Shown here: one piece after another, positions 52,922 through 62,265 of the stretch
Layout: every line of letters begins with the position of its first letter
Position numbering within the stretch: the stretch's first letter is position 1
Assembly: GCF_900112525.1 (NCBI RefSeq)
Contig: NZ_FOMD01000003.1
Span: 186,001-250,000, forward strand
Length of the DNA stretch: 64,000 nt
DNA from: Klenkia taihuensis
GTDB lineage: Bacteria; Actinomycetota; Actinomycetes; Mycobacteriales; Geodermatophilaceae
Reading direction: 5' to 3'
Translations under genes and position numbers: made by a program
The notes under the pieces: generated by a model
Told to the model about the DNA's origin: nothing
The model's input: the letters and a program-made list of their open reading frames with translations, nothing else
Databases searched by the model: none

Positions 52922-54696
52922 AGCTTCGTCGTCCCGGCCGGGACCTGCCGGCCGTGGCCCTGCACCCAGGCCAGGATGCGGGCCGCGTCGGGGCCGCCGC
53001 CGGTGCCGCCGACGTAGTAGTGGATCCGGTGCGCGGCGACGTCGGCGGTGAACTGGTCGAGGGTGATGTCGGGGTCCTGCCCGGAGAAGCCGCCGATGTC
53101 CATGACGGGCGAGCCCACGGCCAGCTGGATGGATGCACCGTGGTGGCCGGTCGTGGCCGCGACCCAGGTGTAGCCGTCGCCACCGGACTCCAGCAGCTGC
53201 AGCGCCCGCGGGTCGACGCCGGCCCCGTCGTGCGGCCCGACCCGCCAGCCGGCCGCGGTGACCGGCGGCGGGGTGGCGTAGACGTTGCTGCTCTGGTTGA
53301 CCGCCGCGGCGGTGCTCACCGACCAGGTCAGCGGCGCCAGGGTCAGCGCCAGGGCCGCCGCGCCGAGGAACACCCGCGGCCGGCCGGCCCGCCAGGCCAC
53401 CAGCCCGCCGAGGACGACGGCGCCGAGGACGCCGGCCAGCACGGCCGCGGCCCCGGGGTGGTGCCAGTGGTACTGCGCGTCGACGGCGGTCCACCCCGCG
53501 CCCAGCACGACCCCCACGGCCAGCACCGCCCGCCCGGCCCGGCCGCGGCGCCACAGCAGCGTGCCGCCGAGGGCGACCAGCGCGGCGATGGCCGGCGCCA
53601 GCTGCACCGCGTAGTAGCTGTGCTCGATGCCCTTCATGGTGCTCAGCACCCCGGCGGTGACGGCCAGCCAGCCGCCCCACATCACCAGCGCACCGCGCAC
53701 CCGGTCGGTGCGGGCGGCCCGCGCGGTGACCACCAGCCCGGCGACCAGGGCCAGCACGGCCAGCGGCAGCAGCCAGCCGGCCTCGTCGCCGCCGGAGCCG
53801 ACGAGGCGCCAGACCGAGGTCGCCGTCCGGTGCAGCCCGCCGCCGCCGGACATCTCGTCGCCGTCCAGCCGGCCCAGGCCGTTGTAGCCCAGCGCCAGGC
53901 TCAGCGGGTCGTCGTCCTTGGTGCCGCCGACCCAGGGCCGGTCCGCGGCGGGCACCAGCCGCACGGCCAGCACCCACCAGCCCGCCGCGACCACCAGCGC
54001 CGCCCCGGCGCCCAGCAGCTGCAGCACCCGCCGGCCCAGCCGCGGGGGGCCGGCCAGCAGGTAGGCCGCCGCCAGCCCCGGCAGCACCAGGAAGGCCTGC
54101 AGCGACTTGGTGAGGAAGGCGACGCCGAGGAAGGCCCCGGCCAGCAGCAGCCAGCGGGTGCGGCCGTCCGCGACCGCCCGGCCGACCGCCCAGGCGGCCA
54201 GCACGCACAGCAGGGTGAGCAGCGCGTCGGGGTTGTCGTAGCGGAACATCAGCGTGACCACGGGGGTGACCGCCAGCAGCAGCCCGGCCAGCACCCCGGC
54301 CCACGGGCCGAGCACCCGCCGCACGGTCGCGGCCAGGACGGCGACGGCCAGCACACCCATGAGCGCCTGCGGCACCAGCAGCGACCAGCTGGACAACCCG
54401 AACAGCCGCACCGACAGGCCCATCACCCACAGCGCCGCCGGTGGCTTGTCCACGGTGACCGAGCCCGGGGCGTCGGAGGCGCCGAAGAACCAGGCCGACC
54501 AGCTCTGCGACCCGGCCTGCGCGGCGCCGGCGTAGAACGCGTTGCCCCAGCCCGAGCGCGGCAGGGCGACGGTGTACAGCGCCGCGGTGCCGGCGAGCAG
54601 CGCGACCAACGCCAGCCGGTGGGCCGGGGGGCGGCGGCGGGTGCGCGCGGGGGCGGGCCCGGTGGCCGGCGCGGGGGCGTCGAGCAGGGTGGTCAC
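52891..54696 (-). CDS. GT39-family membrane glycosyltransferase (ArnT/PMT-like)
   Basis: A 601-aa polytopic GT-C enzyme. The first luminal loop has LPRSGWGNAFYAGAAQAGSQ and DKPPAALWVMGLSVRLFGLS (the DKPP motif with catalytic Asp). About 11-12 membrane segments follow, e.g. VLAGLLLAVTPVVTLMFRYD, then a C-terminal extracytoplasmic domain with GGFSGQDPDITLDQFTADVA. It should transfer a sugar from a polyprenyl-phosphate donor to an envelope acceptor. It overlaps the convergent methyltransferase gene by 31 bp. GTG 54696; transcription diverges from the esterase operon. Confidence 0.88.
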   Translation of the reverse strand: MTTLLDAPAPATGPAPARTRRRPPAHRLALVALLAGTAALYTVALPRSGWGNAFYAGAAQAGSQSWSAWFFGASDAPGSVTVDKPPAALWVMGLSVRLFGLSSWSLLVPQALMGVLAVAVLAATVRRVLGPWAGVLAGLLLAVTPVVTLMFRYDNPDALLTLLCVLAAWAVGRAVADGRTRWLLLAGAFLGVAFLTKSLQAFLVLPGLAAAYLLAGPPRLGRRVLQLLGAGAALVVAAGWWVLAVRLVPAADRPWVGGTKDDDPLSLALGYNGLGRLDGDEMSGGGGLHRTATSVWRLVGSGGDEAGWLLPLAVLALVAGLVVTARAARTDRVRGALVMWGGWLAVTAGVLSTMKGIEHSYYAVQLAPAIAALVALGGTLLWRRGRAGRAVLAVGVVLGAGWTAVDAQYHWHHPGAAAVLAGVLGAVVLGGLVAWRAGRPRVFLGAAALALTLAPLTWSVSTAAAVNQSSNVYATPPPVTAAGWRVGPHDGAGVDPRALQLLESGGDGYTWVAATTGHHGASIQLAVGSPVMDIGGFSGQDPDITLDQFTADVAAHRIHYYVGGTGGGPDAARILAWVQGHGRQVPAGTTKLYDLSGLATG

Positions 54697-54858
54697 GGCT
54701 GAGGACGGTGTGCCCGGATGCTGACAGGGAGCTCCGGGCCGGCTGTGGACCAGCCCCGGATCGACTGTCCGGGGGATGTGCAGCGGCCTCACAGGTCGCC
54801 TCCCGGGACCTCCCAGCCCGCACCACGACGGTGCCGGGTGTCGATCGAGGAGGATCCC

Positions 54859-56163
54859 GTGCTCAGCCACCTGTGGCGTTGGTTCATCGCCCTGCACCTG
54901 GTCACCGGCCCGCTCTACCAGGCCCTGGTGGCCACGCTGTTCGTCGGTCTGGCCGTGCTCCTGGTCGCCCACCGCCGCCGTCGCTGGTTCACCCGCCGGG
55001 TGCCGCTGGCGCTGCTGGCCGCCGCCGTCCTGCTCGGCATCGCCCAGCTGGTCCTGGTCGTCACCAAGCCCTTCCCGGACGGCCTGCCGTGGCTGGTGCC
55101 GCTGTGGATCGGCCTGGGCCTGCTCGGCATCACCCTGGCCGTGGCCGGGTGGTCCGGTCAGCGCTGGTGGCGCCGCGGCATCACCGTGCTCGCGCTGGTG
55201 GGCGTGCTGCTGGGCGCGGCCAACGCCGTCAACGCGGTCTACCAGCCCTTCCCGACGGTCGCCGCGGCCCTGCAGCTGCCGCCCTACGACCAGGCCGACG
55301 CGCAGGACGTGCTCACCACGGCCACCGTCTCGCCGGACAGCCTGGCCGACTGGACGCCGCCGGCCGGGATGCCGTCGACCGGGGCGCTCGCCCAGGTCAC
55401 CATCCCGGCCACCGCGTCGGGGTTCCCGGCCCGCCCGGCCTGGGTCTACCTGCCGCCGGCCTACCTCAGCTCCGACCGGCCCGACCTGCCGGTGTGGGTG
55501 CTGCTCGGCGGCCAGCCGGGCAGCCCGCGCGACTGGATCGACGGCGGCCAGCTGGCCCAGCGGCTGGACGACTGGGCCGACGCCCACCACGGCCTGGCGC
55601 CGGTGGTGGTGATGCCCGACGACCTGGGCGGCGAGGGCAGCAACCCGCTGTGCATGGACTCCGCGCTGGGCAAGGCCGACACCTACCTGTCGGTCGACGT
55701 CCCGGACTGGATCGCGAAGAACCTGCAGGTGGACACCGACCACAGCCACTGGGCCGTGGGCGGGTTCTCCTACGGCGGCACCTGCGCGCTGCAGCTGGCC
55801 ACCAACCACCCCGACCTGTTCCCGACCCTCTTCGACGCCTCCGGCCAGCGCGCCCCGACGCTGGGCAGCGCGAGCAGCACGCTGGCGGCCACCTTCGGCG
55901 GCCGGGAGGCCCCCTTCGACGCGGTCGACCCGCTGCACCTGCTGGCCGCGCACCGGTACCCGCAGCTGTCGGCCTACCTGGTCGTGGGCGAGGACGACGC
56001 CGACTACCGCCCGCAGCAGGAGGAGGTCGTCACGGCGCTGAAGGGGGCCGGCGTCTCCGTCACCTCCACCGAGCTCCCCGGCAGCCACTCGTGGGACGTC
56101 TGGGGCCCAGGGCTGCAGGGCGCGCTGCCGTGGCTGGCCCAGCACACCGGGCTGCCGGCATGA
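54859..56163 (+). CDS. Membrane-anchored alpha/beta-hydrolase (esterase-D type)
   Basis: A 434-aa protein: four membrane segments (residues 1-120, e.g. ALVATLFVGLAVLLVAHRR, WLVPLWIGLGLLGITLAVAG), then an outward-facing esterase domain. Active-site candidates are Ser in VGGFSYGGTCALQ, Asp in VVGEDDADYR and His in PGSHSWDVW. GTG 54859 was chosen because gaggagga lies just upstream and the membrane part begins immediately. It overlaps the MprF-like gene by 4 bp. Actinobacterial esterases next to aminoacyl-lipid synthases can remove the amino acid, so a matching hydrolase role is likely but inferred. Confidence 0.82.
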   Translation: MLSHLWRWFIALHLVTGPLYQALVATLFVGLAVLLVAHRRRRWFTRRVPLALLAAAVLLGIAQLVLVVTKPFPDGLPWLVPLWIGLGLLGITLAVAGWSGQRWWRRGITVLALVGVLLGAANAVNAVYQPFPTVAAALQLPPYDQADAQDVLTTATVSPDSLADWTPPAGMPSTGALAQVTIPATASGFPARPAWVYLPPAYLSSDRPDLPVWVLLGGQPGSPRDWIDGGQLAQRLDDWADAHHGLAPVVVMPDDLGGEGSNPLCMDSALGKADTYLSVDVPDWIAKNLQVDTDHSHWAVGGFSYGGTCALQLATNHPDLFPTLFDASGQRAPTLGSASSTLAATFGGREAPFDAVDPLHLLAAHRYPQLSAYLVVGEDDADYRPQQEEVVTALKGAGVSVTSTELPGSHSWDVWGPGLQGALPWLAQHTGLPA

Positions 56164-58673
56164 GCGCCGCCGCCCCCCGGGGGTGGGCGCTGCTGCGGCG
56201 GCTCCCGGTCACCGCGGGGCTGCTCGTCGTCCTGCTGGTCGGGGCACCGCTGGGCACGGCGGCGGCCCTCGGGACCGGCGGCGGGCCGCTGGCCGCCGGA
56301 CGGTGGTGGACGCTGCTGACCGCCGGCCTGACCGTGGCCACCCCGGCCGGGACGGCGATCACCCTGCTGCTGGTCGCGGGCCTCCTGGGCACCGTCGAGC
56401 ACCGGGTGGGCAGCGCCCGTGCGCTGGCCGCGCTGGTCGGCGGACAGGTCGCGGCCGGGCTGGTGGGCACCGCGGCCGCCGCCCTGCTGGCCGCCACCGG
56501 GGACCGCTGGGGCGGGCTGCTGGTCGGCGCGCTCGTCGTCGGCCCGCTGCCCGGCGTGCTGGCCGCGGTGGCCGCGGCGTCGGCGACCGCGACCCCGCTG
56601 GCCCGCCGCCGGGTGCGGGTGGTGCTGAGCACCGGGCTGGTCATGCTGGTGCTCTACGGCGGCACCGGGGGCGACGTGCACCGGTTGGCCGGCTGGCTGG
56701 TCGGCCTCGCCGCCGGTGAGGTCGCCCGGCGCGGCCGCGGCCGGCTGCGCGAGCACGCACCGGTCAGCCGCCGGGAGTCCCGCGCCCTGGTCGCACTGGT
56801 CGTCGCGGCCGCCGCCGTCGGCCCCCTGCTGGCCGCACTGGCCCGCACCTCCGCCGGGCCGTGGTCGGTGCTGTCCCACCTGTTCGTCGCCGGTTCCCCG
56901 GACAGCGGGCTGGTGCGGCAGGTGTGCAGCACCACCGGCGAGGCCGCCGACTGCCGGGTGCTCACCGGCCGGGCCCACCTGGCCGGCCTCGGCCCCACCC
57001 TGCTGTCGGCGTTGCCGGTGCTGCTGCAGCTGGTGCTCGCCGAGGGCCTGCGCCGGGGCCGCCGGGCCGCCTGGGTGGGCGCGGTGCTCTTCACCGCGGC
57101 GCTGACCGCGGTGGGCGCCGCCGTCGTCGTGGCGGTGCTGACCCGCCCCGCCGACGCGCTCACCGTGCTGGGCACCCCGCGGGCCGGGCTGCCGGTCGTC
57201 GCGGTGTGGGCCCCGCTGGTGGCGCCGCTGTCCCTGCTGGTGCTGCTGCTGGCCACCCGCGGCCGGTTCGCGGTGCCGGCCGCACCGGGCACCGCCCGCC
57301 GGTGGGCCACCCTGGCCGGCGGCGGGCTCGCCGCGGTGGTCGTGCTGTACCTGGGGCTCGGGCTGCTGCTGCGCGGGGAGTGGGCCACCCCGGCCACGCT
57401 TCCCCGGCTGCTGCTGGACCTGCCCGCCCGGATGCTGCCCCCGGGCTGGCTGGGGGAGGTGCTGCCCCGGCTGGCCCCGCTGCGCGGCACGGCGCGGGTG
57501 CTGGCCAACTGGACCGGTGTCGCCTGCTGGGCGGTGCTCGTCGGCTCGGCCTGGGTGGTCGTCCGGCCGGCCGTGCCCAGCGGCGACGCCGCCCGGGCCC
57601 GCGCCCTGGTCGACCGGGACGGCGACACCGCGCTGTCGTTCATGACCACCTGGGTGGGCAACCGCTGGTGGTTCACCGCCGACGGCCGGGCCGTCGTCGC
57701 CTTCCGGGTGGTCGGCGGCGTCGCGCTGACCACGGGTGACCCGGTCGGCCCGCCGGGTGCCCGCGCCCGCGCGGTGCCGGAGTTCACCGCCTGGTGCCAG
57801 GCCCGTGGCTGGACCCCGTGCTGGTACTCCGTCACCGACGCCGTCGCCGAGGCGCTGCCCGGCGCCCGCCGGCTGCAGGTGGCCAGCGAGACCTGGCTGC
57901 CGCTGGGGTCGCTGGCCTACACCGGCAAGAAGTGGCAGGACGTCCGGACGGCGGTCAACCGCGCCGCCCGCGACGGCGTGCAGGCGCTCTGGGTCACCTG
58001 GGCCGACGCACCGCTGGCGCTGCGCGAGCAGGTCGCCCGGTCCTCGGAGGAGTGGCTGGCCGGCAAGGGCCTGCCCGAGATGGGGTTCACCCTCGGCGGC
58101 CTCGACGAGCTGGAGGACCCCGCCGTCCGGTGCCTGCTCTCCGTCGGTCCCGACGGCCACGTGCACGGCATCACCAGCTGGCTGCCGGCCACCCGCGACG
58201 GCGTCCGGGTGGGCTGGACGCTGGACCTCATGCGCCGCAGCCCCGGCTGCCCGCCCGGCACGATGGAGTTCCTCGTCGGCACCGCGGCGCTGACCTTCCA
58301 GGAGGAGGGTGCGGAGTTCGTCAGCCTGTCCGGTGCGCCGCTGGCCCTGCCCGCCGGCAGCGCCGACGACCCGCTGGCCCGGCTGCTGGAGGCCACGGGC
58401 CGGCTGATGGAGCCGGTCTACGGCTTCCGCTCGCTGCTGTCGTTCAAGGCGAAGTTCCAGCCCCAGCACCGGCCGCTGTGGCTGGTGCACCTGGACACCG
58501 CCGACCTGCCCCGGATCGCCCGCGCGGTCTCGCAGGCCTACCTGCCGCACCTGTCGCCACGGCAGGCGCTGCGGCTGGGCCGTGCCCTGCTGCACGGACG
58601 GCGCCCGCGGCCCGCGCCGGCGCCGCAGCCGGCCGAGCCGCCCCGCGAGCTGGTCGGGTCGGGGCAGCGGTGA
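56160..58673 (+). CDS. MprF-like aminoacyl-lipid synthase with rhomboid-like membrane part
   Basis: An 837-aa protein. The N-terminal six-helix part (residues ~15-200) has WWTLLTAGLTVATPAGTAIT and LLGTVEHRVGSARALAALVG, reminiscent of rhomboid helices, but the catalytic GxSG is replaced by LAATGDRWGG, so it is not a protease. More membrane helices run to about 480. The C-terminal DUF2156 domain (~490-800; FMTTWVGNRWWFTADGRAVV, AFRVVGGVALTTGDPVG, YGFRSLLSFKAKFQPQHRPL) is the aminoacyl-tRNA-dependent transferase. It would modify phosphatidylglycerol or diacylglycerol with an amino acid. Flanked by overlapping esterase and SGNH genes. Confidence 0.82.
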   Translation: MSAAAPRGWALLRRLPVTAGLLVVLLVGAPLGTAAALGTGGGPLAAGRWWTLLTAGLTVATPAGTAITLLLVAGLLGTVEHRVGSARALAALVGGQVAAGLVGTAAAALLAATGDRWGGLLVGALVVGPLPGVLAAVAAASATATPLARRRVRVVLSTGLVMLVLYGGTGGDVHRLAGWLVGLAAGEVARRGRGRLREHAPVSRRESRALVALVVAAAAVGPLLAALARTSAGPWSVLSHLFVAGSPDSGLVRQVCSTTGEAADCRVLTGRAHLAGLGPTLLSALPVLLQLVLAEGLRRGRRAAWVGAVLFTAALTAVGAAVVVAVLTRPADALTVLGTPRAGLPVVAVWAPLVAPLSLLVLLLATRGRFAVPAAPGTARRWATLAGGGLAAVVVLYLGLGLLLRGEWATPATLPRLLLDLPARMLPPGWLGEVLPRLAPLRGTARVLANWTGVACWAVLVGSAWVVVRPAVPSGDAARARALVDRDGDTALSFMTTWVGNRWWFTADGRAVVAFRVVGGVALTTGDPVGPPGARARAVPEFTAWCQARGWTPCWYSVTDAVAEALPGARRLQVASETWLPLGSLAYTGKKWQDVRTAVNRAARDGVQALWVTWADAPLALREQVARSSEEWLAGKGLPEMGFTLGGLDELEDPAVRCLLSVGPDGHVHGITSWLPATRDGVRVGWTLDLMRRSPGCPPGTMEFLVGTAALTFQEEGAEFVSLSGAPLALPAGSADDPLARLLEATGRLMEPVYGFRSLLSFKAKFQPQHRPLWLVHLDTADLPRIARAVSQAYLPHLSPRQALRLGRALLHGRRPRPAPAPQPAEPPRELVGSGQR

Positions 58674-59356
58674 CCCGACGGGCGGTCGTGCTCGGGGCCG
58701 CGCTGCTGGCCGTCGCCGGCTGCGCGGGCCAGGTCGCGCCGCCGACCGCGGCACGGGGGACGCCGGCCGCGGCCGACCCGGTGGCCGTGGTGGCGGTGGG
58801 GGACTCCATCACCGAGATGGACAGCCCCGACTTCGACGCCGGCCGGATCGGCCGGGGGTCCTGGGCGTGGTGGGCCGTCGGGCACGGCGTGGACGTCCTC
58901 GGCGGCTGGGCGCACGCCGGGGCGACCACCGACGACATGCTGGAGGGGGTCGAGAACGCCGGCGTGGGCGACCCGCACCCCGACGTCCTGGTGCTCATGG
59001 GCGGCAACAACGACATCGACTGGGGCATCCCCGCCGAGGACACCCTCGACGACCTGGTGCAGGTCGCCGCGCTGGTGCACGCCCACCGCGTGGTGCTGTC
59101 CGCCGTCGCCCCCGAGGACGGCCTCGGCGAGCAGACCCTGGCGCTGGACGCCCGGCTGGCCACGCTGGCCCAGCAGCGCGGCTGGCTGTACGTCGACCCG
59201 ATGACCGGCTGCCGGGACGCCGACGGCGACTACGCGCCGGGCACCACCCTGGACGGCGTGCACCCCACCGAGCAGGCCGCCGCGGCCATCGGCGCGGCGC
59301 TGCACGAGGCGCTGGCCGACCCCTCCGGCGGCGCCGCGGCGGGGCAGACTGGGTGA
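58670..59356 (+). CDS. SGNH/GDSL-family lipoprotein hydrolase
   Basis: A 228-aa exported lipoprotein with lipobox AVAGC (residue ~18). The SGNH blocks are VAVGDSITEMDSPDF (nucleophile Ser), a Gly in AGATTDDM, GGNNDIDWG (Asn) and DGVHPTEQA (Asp/His). It probably hydrolyses an ester on a lipid or glycan at the cell surface. It begins in a GTGA overlap with the MprF-like gene, so it belongs to the same unit. Confidence 0.85.
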   Translation: MTRRAVVLGAALLAVAGCAGQVAPPTAARGTPAAADPVAVVAVGDSITEMDSPDFDAGRIGRGSWAWWAVGHGVDVLGGWAHAGATTDDMLEGVENAGVGDPHPDVLVLMGGNNDIDWGIPAEDTLDDLVQVAALVHAHRVVLSAVAPEDGLGEQTLALDARLATLAQQRGWLYVDPMTGCRDADGDYAPGTTLDGVHPTEQAAAAIGAALHEALADPSGGAAAGQTG

Positions 59357-59357
59357 C

Positions 59358-59756
59358 GTGCCCGCCGCCGACCGCCCGCCGCCCGGGCGGGACGGCACCG
59401 CGCCGCCCGGCTGGCCGGAGGAGGTGCGCCCGCCCGGGGCCCCCGACTGGGAGCGCACCGCGGTCGCCTGGCTCTACGACCTGGTGCCGCCGGAGTACCG
59501 CAGCCACGAGGTGCTGCGCCGCTACCCGGTGCTGCTGGCCCGCTTCGCCGGCGACCACGTCACCGCCGGCCTGGAGGCGGCCCGCGCGGGCTGGCGCACC
59601 GTGCGGGTGGAGCTGGCCGGCGAGCTGCCGCCGGAGGCGATGGAGGCGGCGATGACCGCCTACGAGCGCGAGGGCACCCGGCTGGCCGCCGCCGCGAAGG
59701 GCGTGGCCCTGGTCGGGGCCGCGCTGCGGGGCGAACGGTGGAACCCGAAGCTGTGA
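59358..59756 (+). CDS. Hypothetical protein (132 aa)
   Basis: A soluble 132-aa protein with a Pro-rich N-terminus (~30 residues) and a helical body: VAWLYDLVPPEYRSHEVLRR, YPVLLARFAGDHVTAGLEAA, and LPPEAMEAAMTAYEREGTRL. No family recognised. GTG 59358 lies 1 bp after the lipoprotein stop; it may be the last gene of that operon. No signal peptide. Confidence 0.7.
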   Translation: MPAADRPPPGRDGTAPPGWPEEVRPPGAPDWERTAVAWLYDLVPPEYRSHEVLRRYPVLLARFAGDHVTAGLEAARAGWRTVRVELAGELPPEAMEAAMTAYEREGTRLAAAAKGVALVGAALRGERWNPKL

Positions 59757-59771
59757 GCCAGGCACCGCGGC

Positions 59772-59777
59772 TACCCT
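59772..59777 (+). promoter_or_regulatory. Leaderless -10 (TACCCT) for dxs
   Basis: TACCCT lies 6 nt before GTG 59784 (3 nt before GTG 59781). The usual spacing favours 59784 as the dxs start. Confidence 0.5.
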
Positions 59778-59783
59778 CGGGTG

Positions 59784-61691
59784 GTGTCCCTGCTGCGCGA
59801 CCTGACCGGCCCGGCCGACCTGCGGGCACTCGCCCCCGACCAGCTCCCGACCCTGGCCGCCGAGGTCCGTGACGCGCTGGTCACCAGCGTCGCCCGCACC
59901 GGCGGGCACCTGGGGCCCAACCTCGGCGCGGTCGAGCTGACCATCGCGGTCCACCGGGTCTTCGACTCCCCGCACGAGCCCGTCGTCTTCGACACCGGCC
60001 ACCAGTCCTACGTGCACAAGCTGCTCACCGGCCGGCTCGAGGGGTTCACCGGGCTGCGCCAGCGCGGCGGGCTGTCGGGCTACCCGGCGCGCGCGGAGAG
60101 CGAGCACGACTGGGTGGAGAACAGCCACGCCTCCACGTCGCTGTCCTACGCCGACGGGCTGGCCAAGGCCTTCGCCGTCCGCGGCGACGTCCGGCCCGTG
60201 GTGGCGGTCATCGGCGACGGCGCGCTCACCGGCGGCATGGCCTGGGAGGCGCTGAACAACATCGCCGCCGCCCAGGACCGGCCGGTGGTCATCGTGGTCA
60301 ACGACAACGGCCGCTCCTACTCGCCGACCATCGGCGGGGTCGCCGACGCGCTGGCCAGCCTGCGGCTGCGGCCGGGCTACGAGCAGGCCCTCGACGCGGT
60401 CCGGGCCTCGGTCACCCGCACCCCGGTGGTCGGCAGTGCGCTCTACGACGCGCTGCACGGCATCAAGAAGGGCCTCAAGGACGTGCTGGCCCCCCAGGGC
60501 ATGTTCGAGGACCTCGGCATGAAGTACGTCGGCCCGGTCGACGGCCACGACATCGCCTCGCTGGAGTCCGCGCTGCGCCGGGCCCGCGCGTTCGGCGGAC
60601 CGGTCATCGTGCACGCCCTCACCGTGAAGGGCTTCGGCTACGCCCCCGCCGAGCGCGACGAGGTCGACGCGTGGCACGCCACCGGCGCCTTCGACCCCGA
60701 CAGCGGGGTCAGCGCGGCCACCGCCGGCCGGGACTGGACGACGGCGTTCTCCGACGCGCTGGTCGAGGCCGGCGCGCAGCGGCCCGACGTCGTGGCCATC
60801 ACCGCCGCGATGCTGCACCCCACCGGCCTGGCCGCCTTCGCCGCCCGGTTCCCCGAGCGCACCTTCGACGTCGGCATCGCCGAGCAGCACGCGCTGACCT
60901 CGGCCGCGGGCCTGGCGATGGGCGGCCTGCACCCGGTGGTGGCGGTCTACTCCACCTTCCTCAACCGGGCCTTCGACCAGCTGCTCATGGACGTCGCGCT
61001 GCACCGCCAGCCGGTCACCGTGGTGCTGGACCGGGCCGGGGTGACCGGCACCGACGGCGCCTCGCACAACGGCATGTGGGACACCTCGATCTGCTCGGTG
61101 GTGCCCGGCCTGCGGATGGCGATGCCCCGCGACGAGGCCACCCTGGTCGAGGAGCTCGACGAGGCGCTGGCCGTCTCCGACGGGCCGACCGTGGTGCGCT
61201 TCCCGAAGGGCTCGGTGCTGCCGTCGCTGCCGGCGCTGGAGCGGGTCGGCCCGGTCGACGTGCTGCGCCGCGGCGCCTCGGCGGAGGTGCTGCTGGTCGC
61301 CTGCGGGGCGATGGTCCCGGCCGGGCTCGCCGCCGCCGAGCGGGCCGGGAAGCAGGGCATCGAGGTCACCGTCGTCGACCCGCGGTGGGTGCTCCCGGCG
61401 TCCCCGGAGCTGGTCGAGCTGTGCCGCGGCCACCGGCTGGTGGTCACGCTGGAGGACGGCGGCCGGTCCGGCGGGGTGGGGGAGACCCTCGCCGCCGCGC
61501 TGCGCGACGCCGAGGTCGACGTCCCGGTGCGCTGCATCGCGCTGCCGCAGGTGTTCCTGGACCACGGCAGCCGGGCCGAGGTGCTCGCCGAGCACGGCCT
61601 GACCGAGCAGGACGTCGCCCGCCGGGTGGTCGAGTGGGCCGCCCGGATCGCTGACCGCACCCCGTCGGAGGACACGCATGCTGATCGCTGA
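59784..61691 (+). CDS. dxs: 1-deoxy-D-xylulose-5-phosphate synthase
   Basis: A 635-aa thiamine-diphosphate enzyme that joins pyruvate and glyceraldehyde-3-phosphate, the first step of the MEP isoprenoid pathway. It has [16 protein letters not shown], the substrate-loop [14 protein letters not shown], the ThDP/Mg motif [18 protein letters not shown], the Glu of [19 protein letters not shown], and a C-terminal transketolase domain (VVDPRWVLP). GTG 59784 (VSLLRDL) fits the family start MSLL. It supplies precursors for polyprenyl carriers needed by the GT39 enzyme nearby. The last 14 bp overlap the next gene. Confidence 0.94.
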   Translation: MSLLRDLTGPADLRALAPDQLPTLAAEVRDALVTSVARTGGHLGPNLGAVELTIAVHRVFDSPHEPVVFDTGHQSYVHKLLTGRLEGFTGLRQRGGLSGYPARAESEHDWVENSHASTSLSYADGLAKAFAVRGDVRPVVAVIGDGALTGGMAWEALNNIAAAQDRPVVIVVNDNGRSYSPTIGGVADALASLRLRPGYEQALDAVRASVTRTPVVGSALYDALHGIKKGLKDVLAPQGMFEDLGMKYVGPVDGHDIASLESALRRARAFGGPVIVHALTVKGFGYAPAERDEVDAWHATGAFDPDSGVSAATAGRDWTTAFSDALVEAGAQRPDVVAITAAMLHPTGLAAFAARFPERTFDVGIAEQHALTSAAGLAMGGLHPVVAVYSTFLNRAFDQLLMDVALHRQPVTVVLDRAGVTGTDGASHNGMWDTSICSVVPGLRMAMPRDEATLVEELDEALAVSDGPTVVRFPKGSVLPSLPALERVGPVDVLRRGASAEVLLVACGAMVPAGLAAAERAGKQGIEVTVVDPRWVLPASPELVELCRGHRLVVTLEDGGRSGGVGETLAAALRDAEVDVPVRCIALPQVFLDHGSRAEVLAEHGLTEQDVARRVVEWAARIADRTPSEDTHADR

Positions 61692-61959
61692 GATCCAGGT
61701 CGCCCCCAGCCCGCCCGGCACCGCCGAGGAGCCCTACGCGCACGTCAAGGCGGCGATCGCGGTGATCCAGGCGTCCGGGCTGTCCTACGAGGTGGGCGCG
61801 CTGGGCACCACGCTGGAGGGCGAGGCCGACCAGGTGTGGGCCACCCTGCGCGGGGTGCACGAGGCCATGCTGGCCGCCGGCGCGACCGCCGGGATCAGCC
61901 ACATCAAGGTCGCCGAGGTCAACCGCACCATGGACTCCCTCACCGACGGCTTCCGGTAG
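61678..61959 (+). CDS. MTH1187/YkoF-family thiamine-binding protein
   Basis: A 93-aa ferredoxin-like protein of the MTH1187 family, whose members bind thiamine or its phosphates. Signature segments are [32 protein letters not shown] and [23 protein letters not shown] 61678 overlaps the end of dxs by 14 bp, coupling it with a thiamine-diphosphate enzyme. It may deliver or sense the cofactor; that is inference. It overlaps the convergent gene by 20 bp. Confidence 0.83.
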   Translation: MLIAEIQVAPSPPGTAEEPYAHVKAAIAVIQASGLSYEVGALGTTLEGEADQVWATLRGVHEAMLAAGATAGISHIKVAEVNRTMDSLTDGFR

Positions 61960-62236
61960 CCCCCGCCCAGAGCTGCGCGGCGCGGGCGGCTGCGGCGGCC
62001 ACCAGCTCGGTGAGCTCGGGTCGGTCGGGCACCGGGAAGGACGTGTAGGCGCCGCGCCCGCCGGCGGTGGGCCGGCCGTAGGCCTTGGCGGCGGTGCCGC
62101 CGTCGGGCAGCGGCCGCACGGTGAGGGTCTGCAGGGTGAACTCCTCGCCCCGCCGGACGTCGGTCCACCGCAGGTGCTCGGGGACCACCACGTTCAGCGC
62201 CAGCGCGACCACCTCGACGTCCACGCCGCCCAGCAT
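61940..62236 (-). CDS. Hypothetical protein (98 aa)
   Basis: A 98-aa soluble protein, MLGGVDVEVVALALNVVVPE then FTLQTLTVRPLPDGGTAAKA, probably a small beta-rich domain with a C-terminal helix rich in Ala. No family recognised. ATG 62236. It follows the fatty-acid oxidation gene by 29 bp on the same strand and may be co-transcribed with it. It overlaps the thiamine-binding protein gene tail-to-tail by 20 bp. Confidence 0.65.
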   Translation of the reverse strand: MLGGVDVEVVALALNVVVPEHLRWTDVRRGEEFTLQTLTVRPLPDGGTAAKAYGRPTAGGRGAYTSFPVPDRPELTELVAAAAARAAQLWAGATGSRR

Positions 62237-62265
62237 GGCGCGCCCCGCAGCGGGGCGCACCGTGC

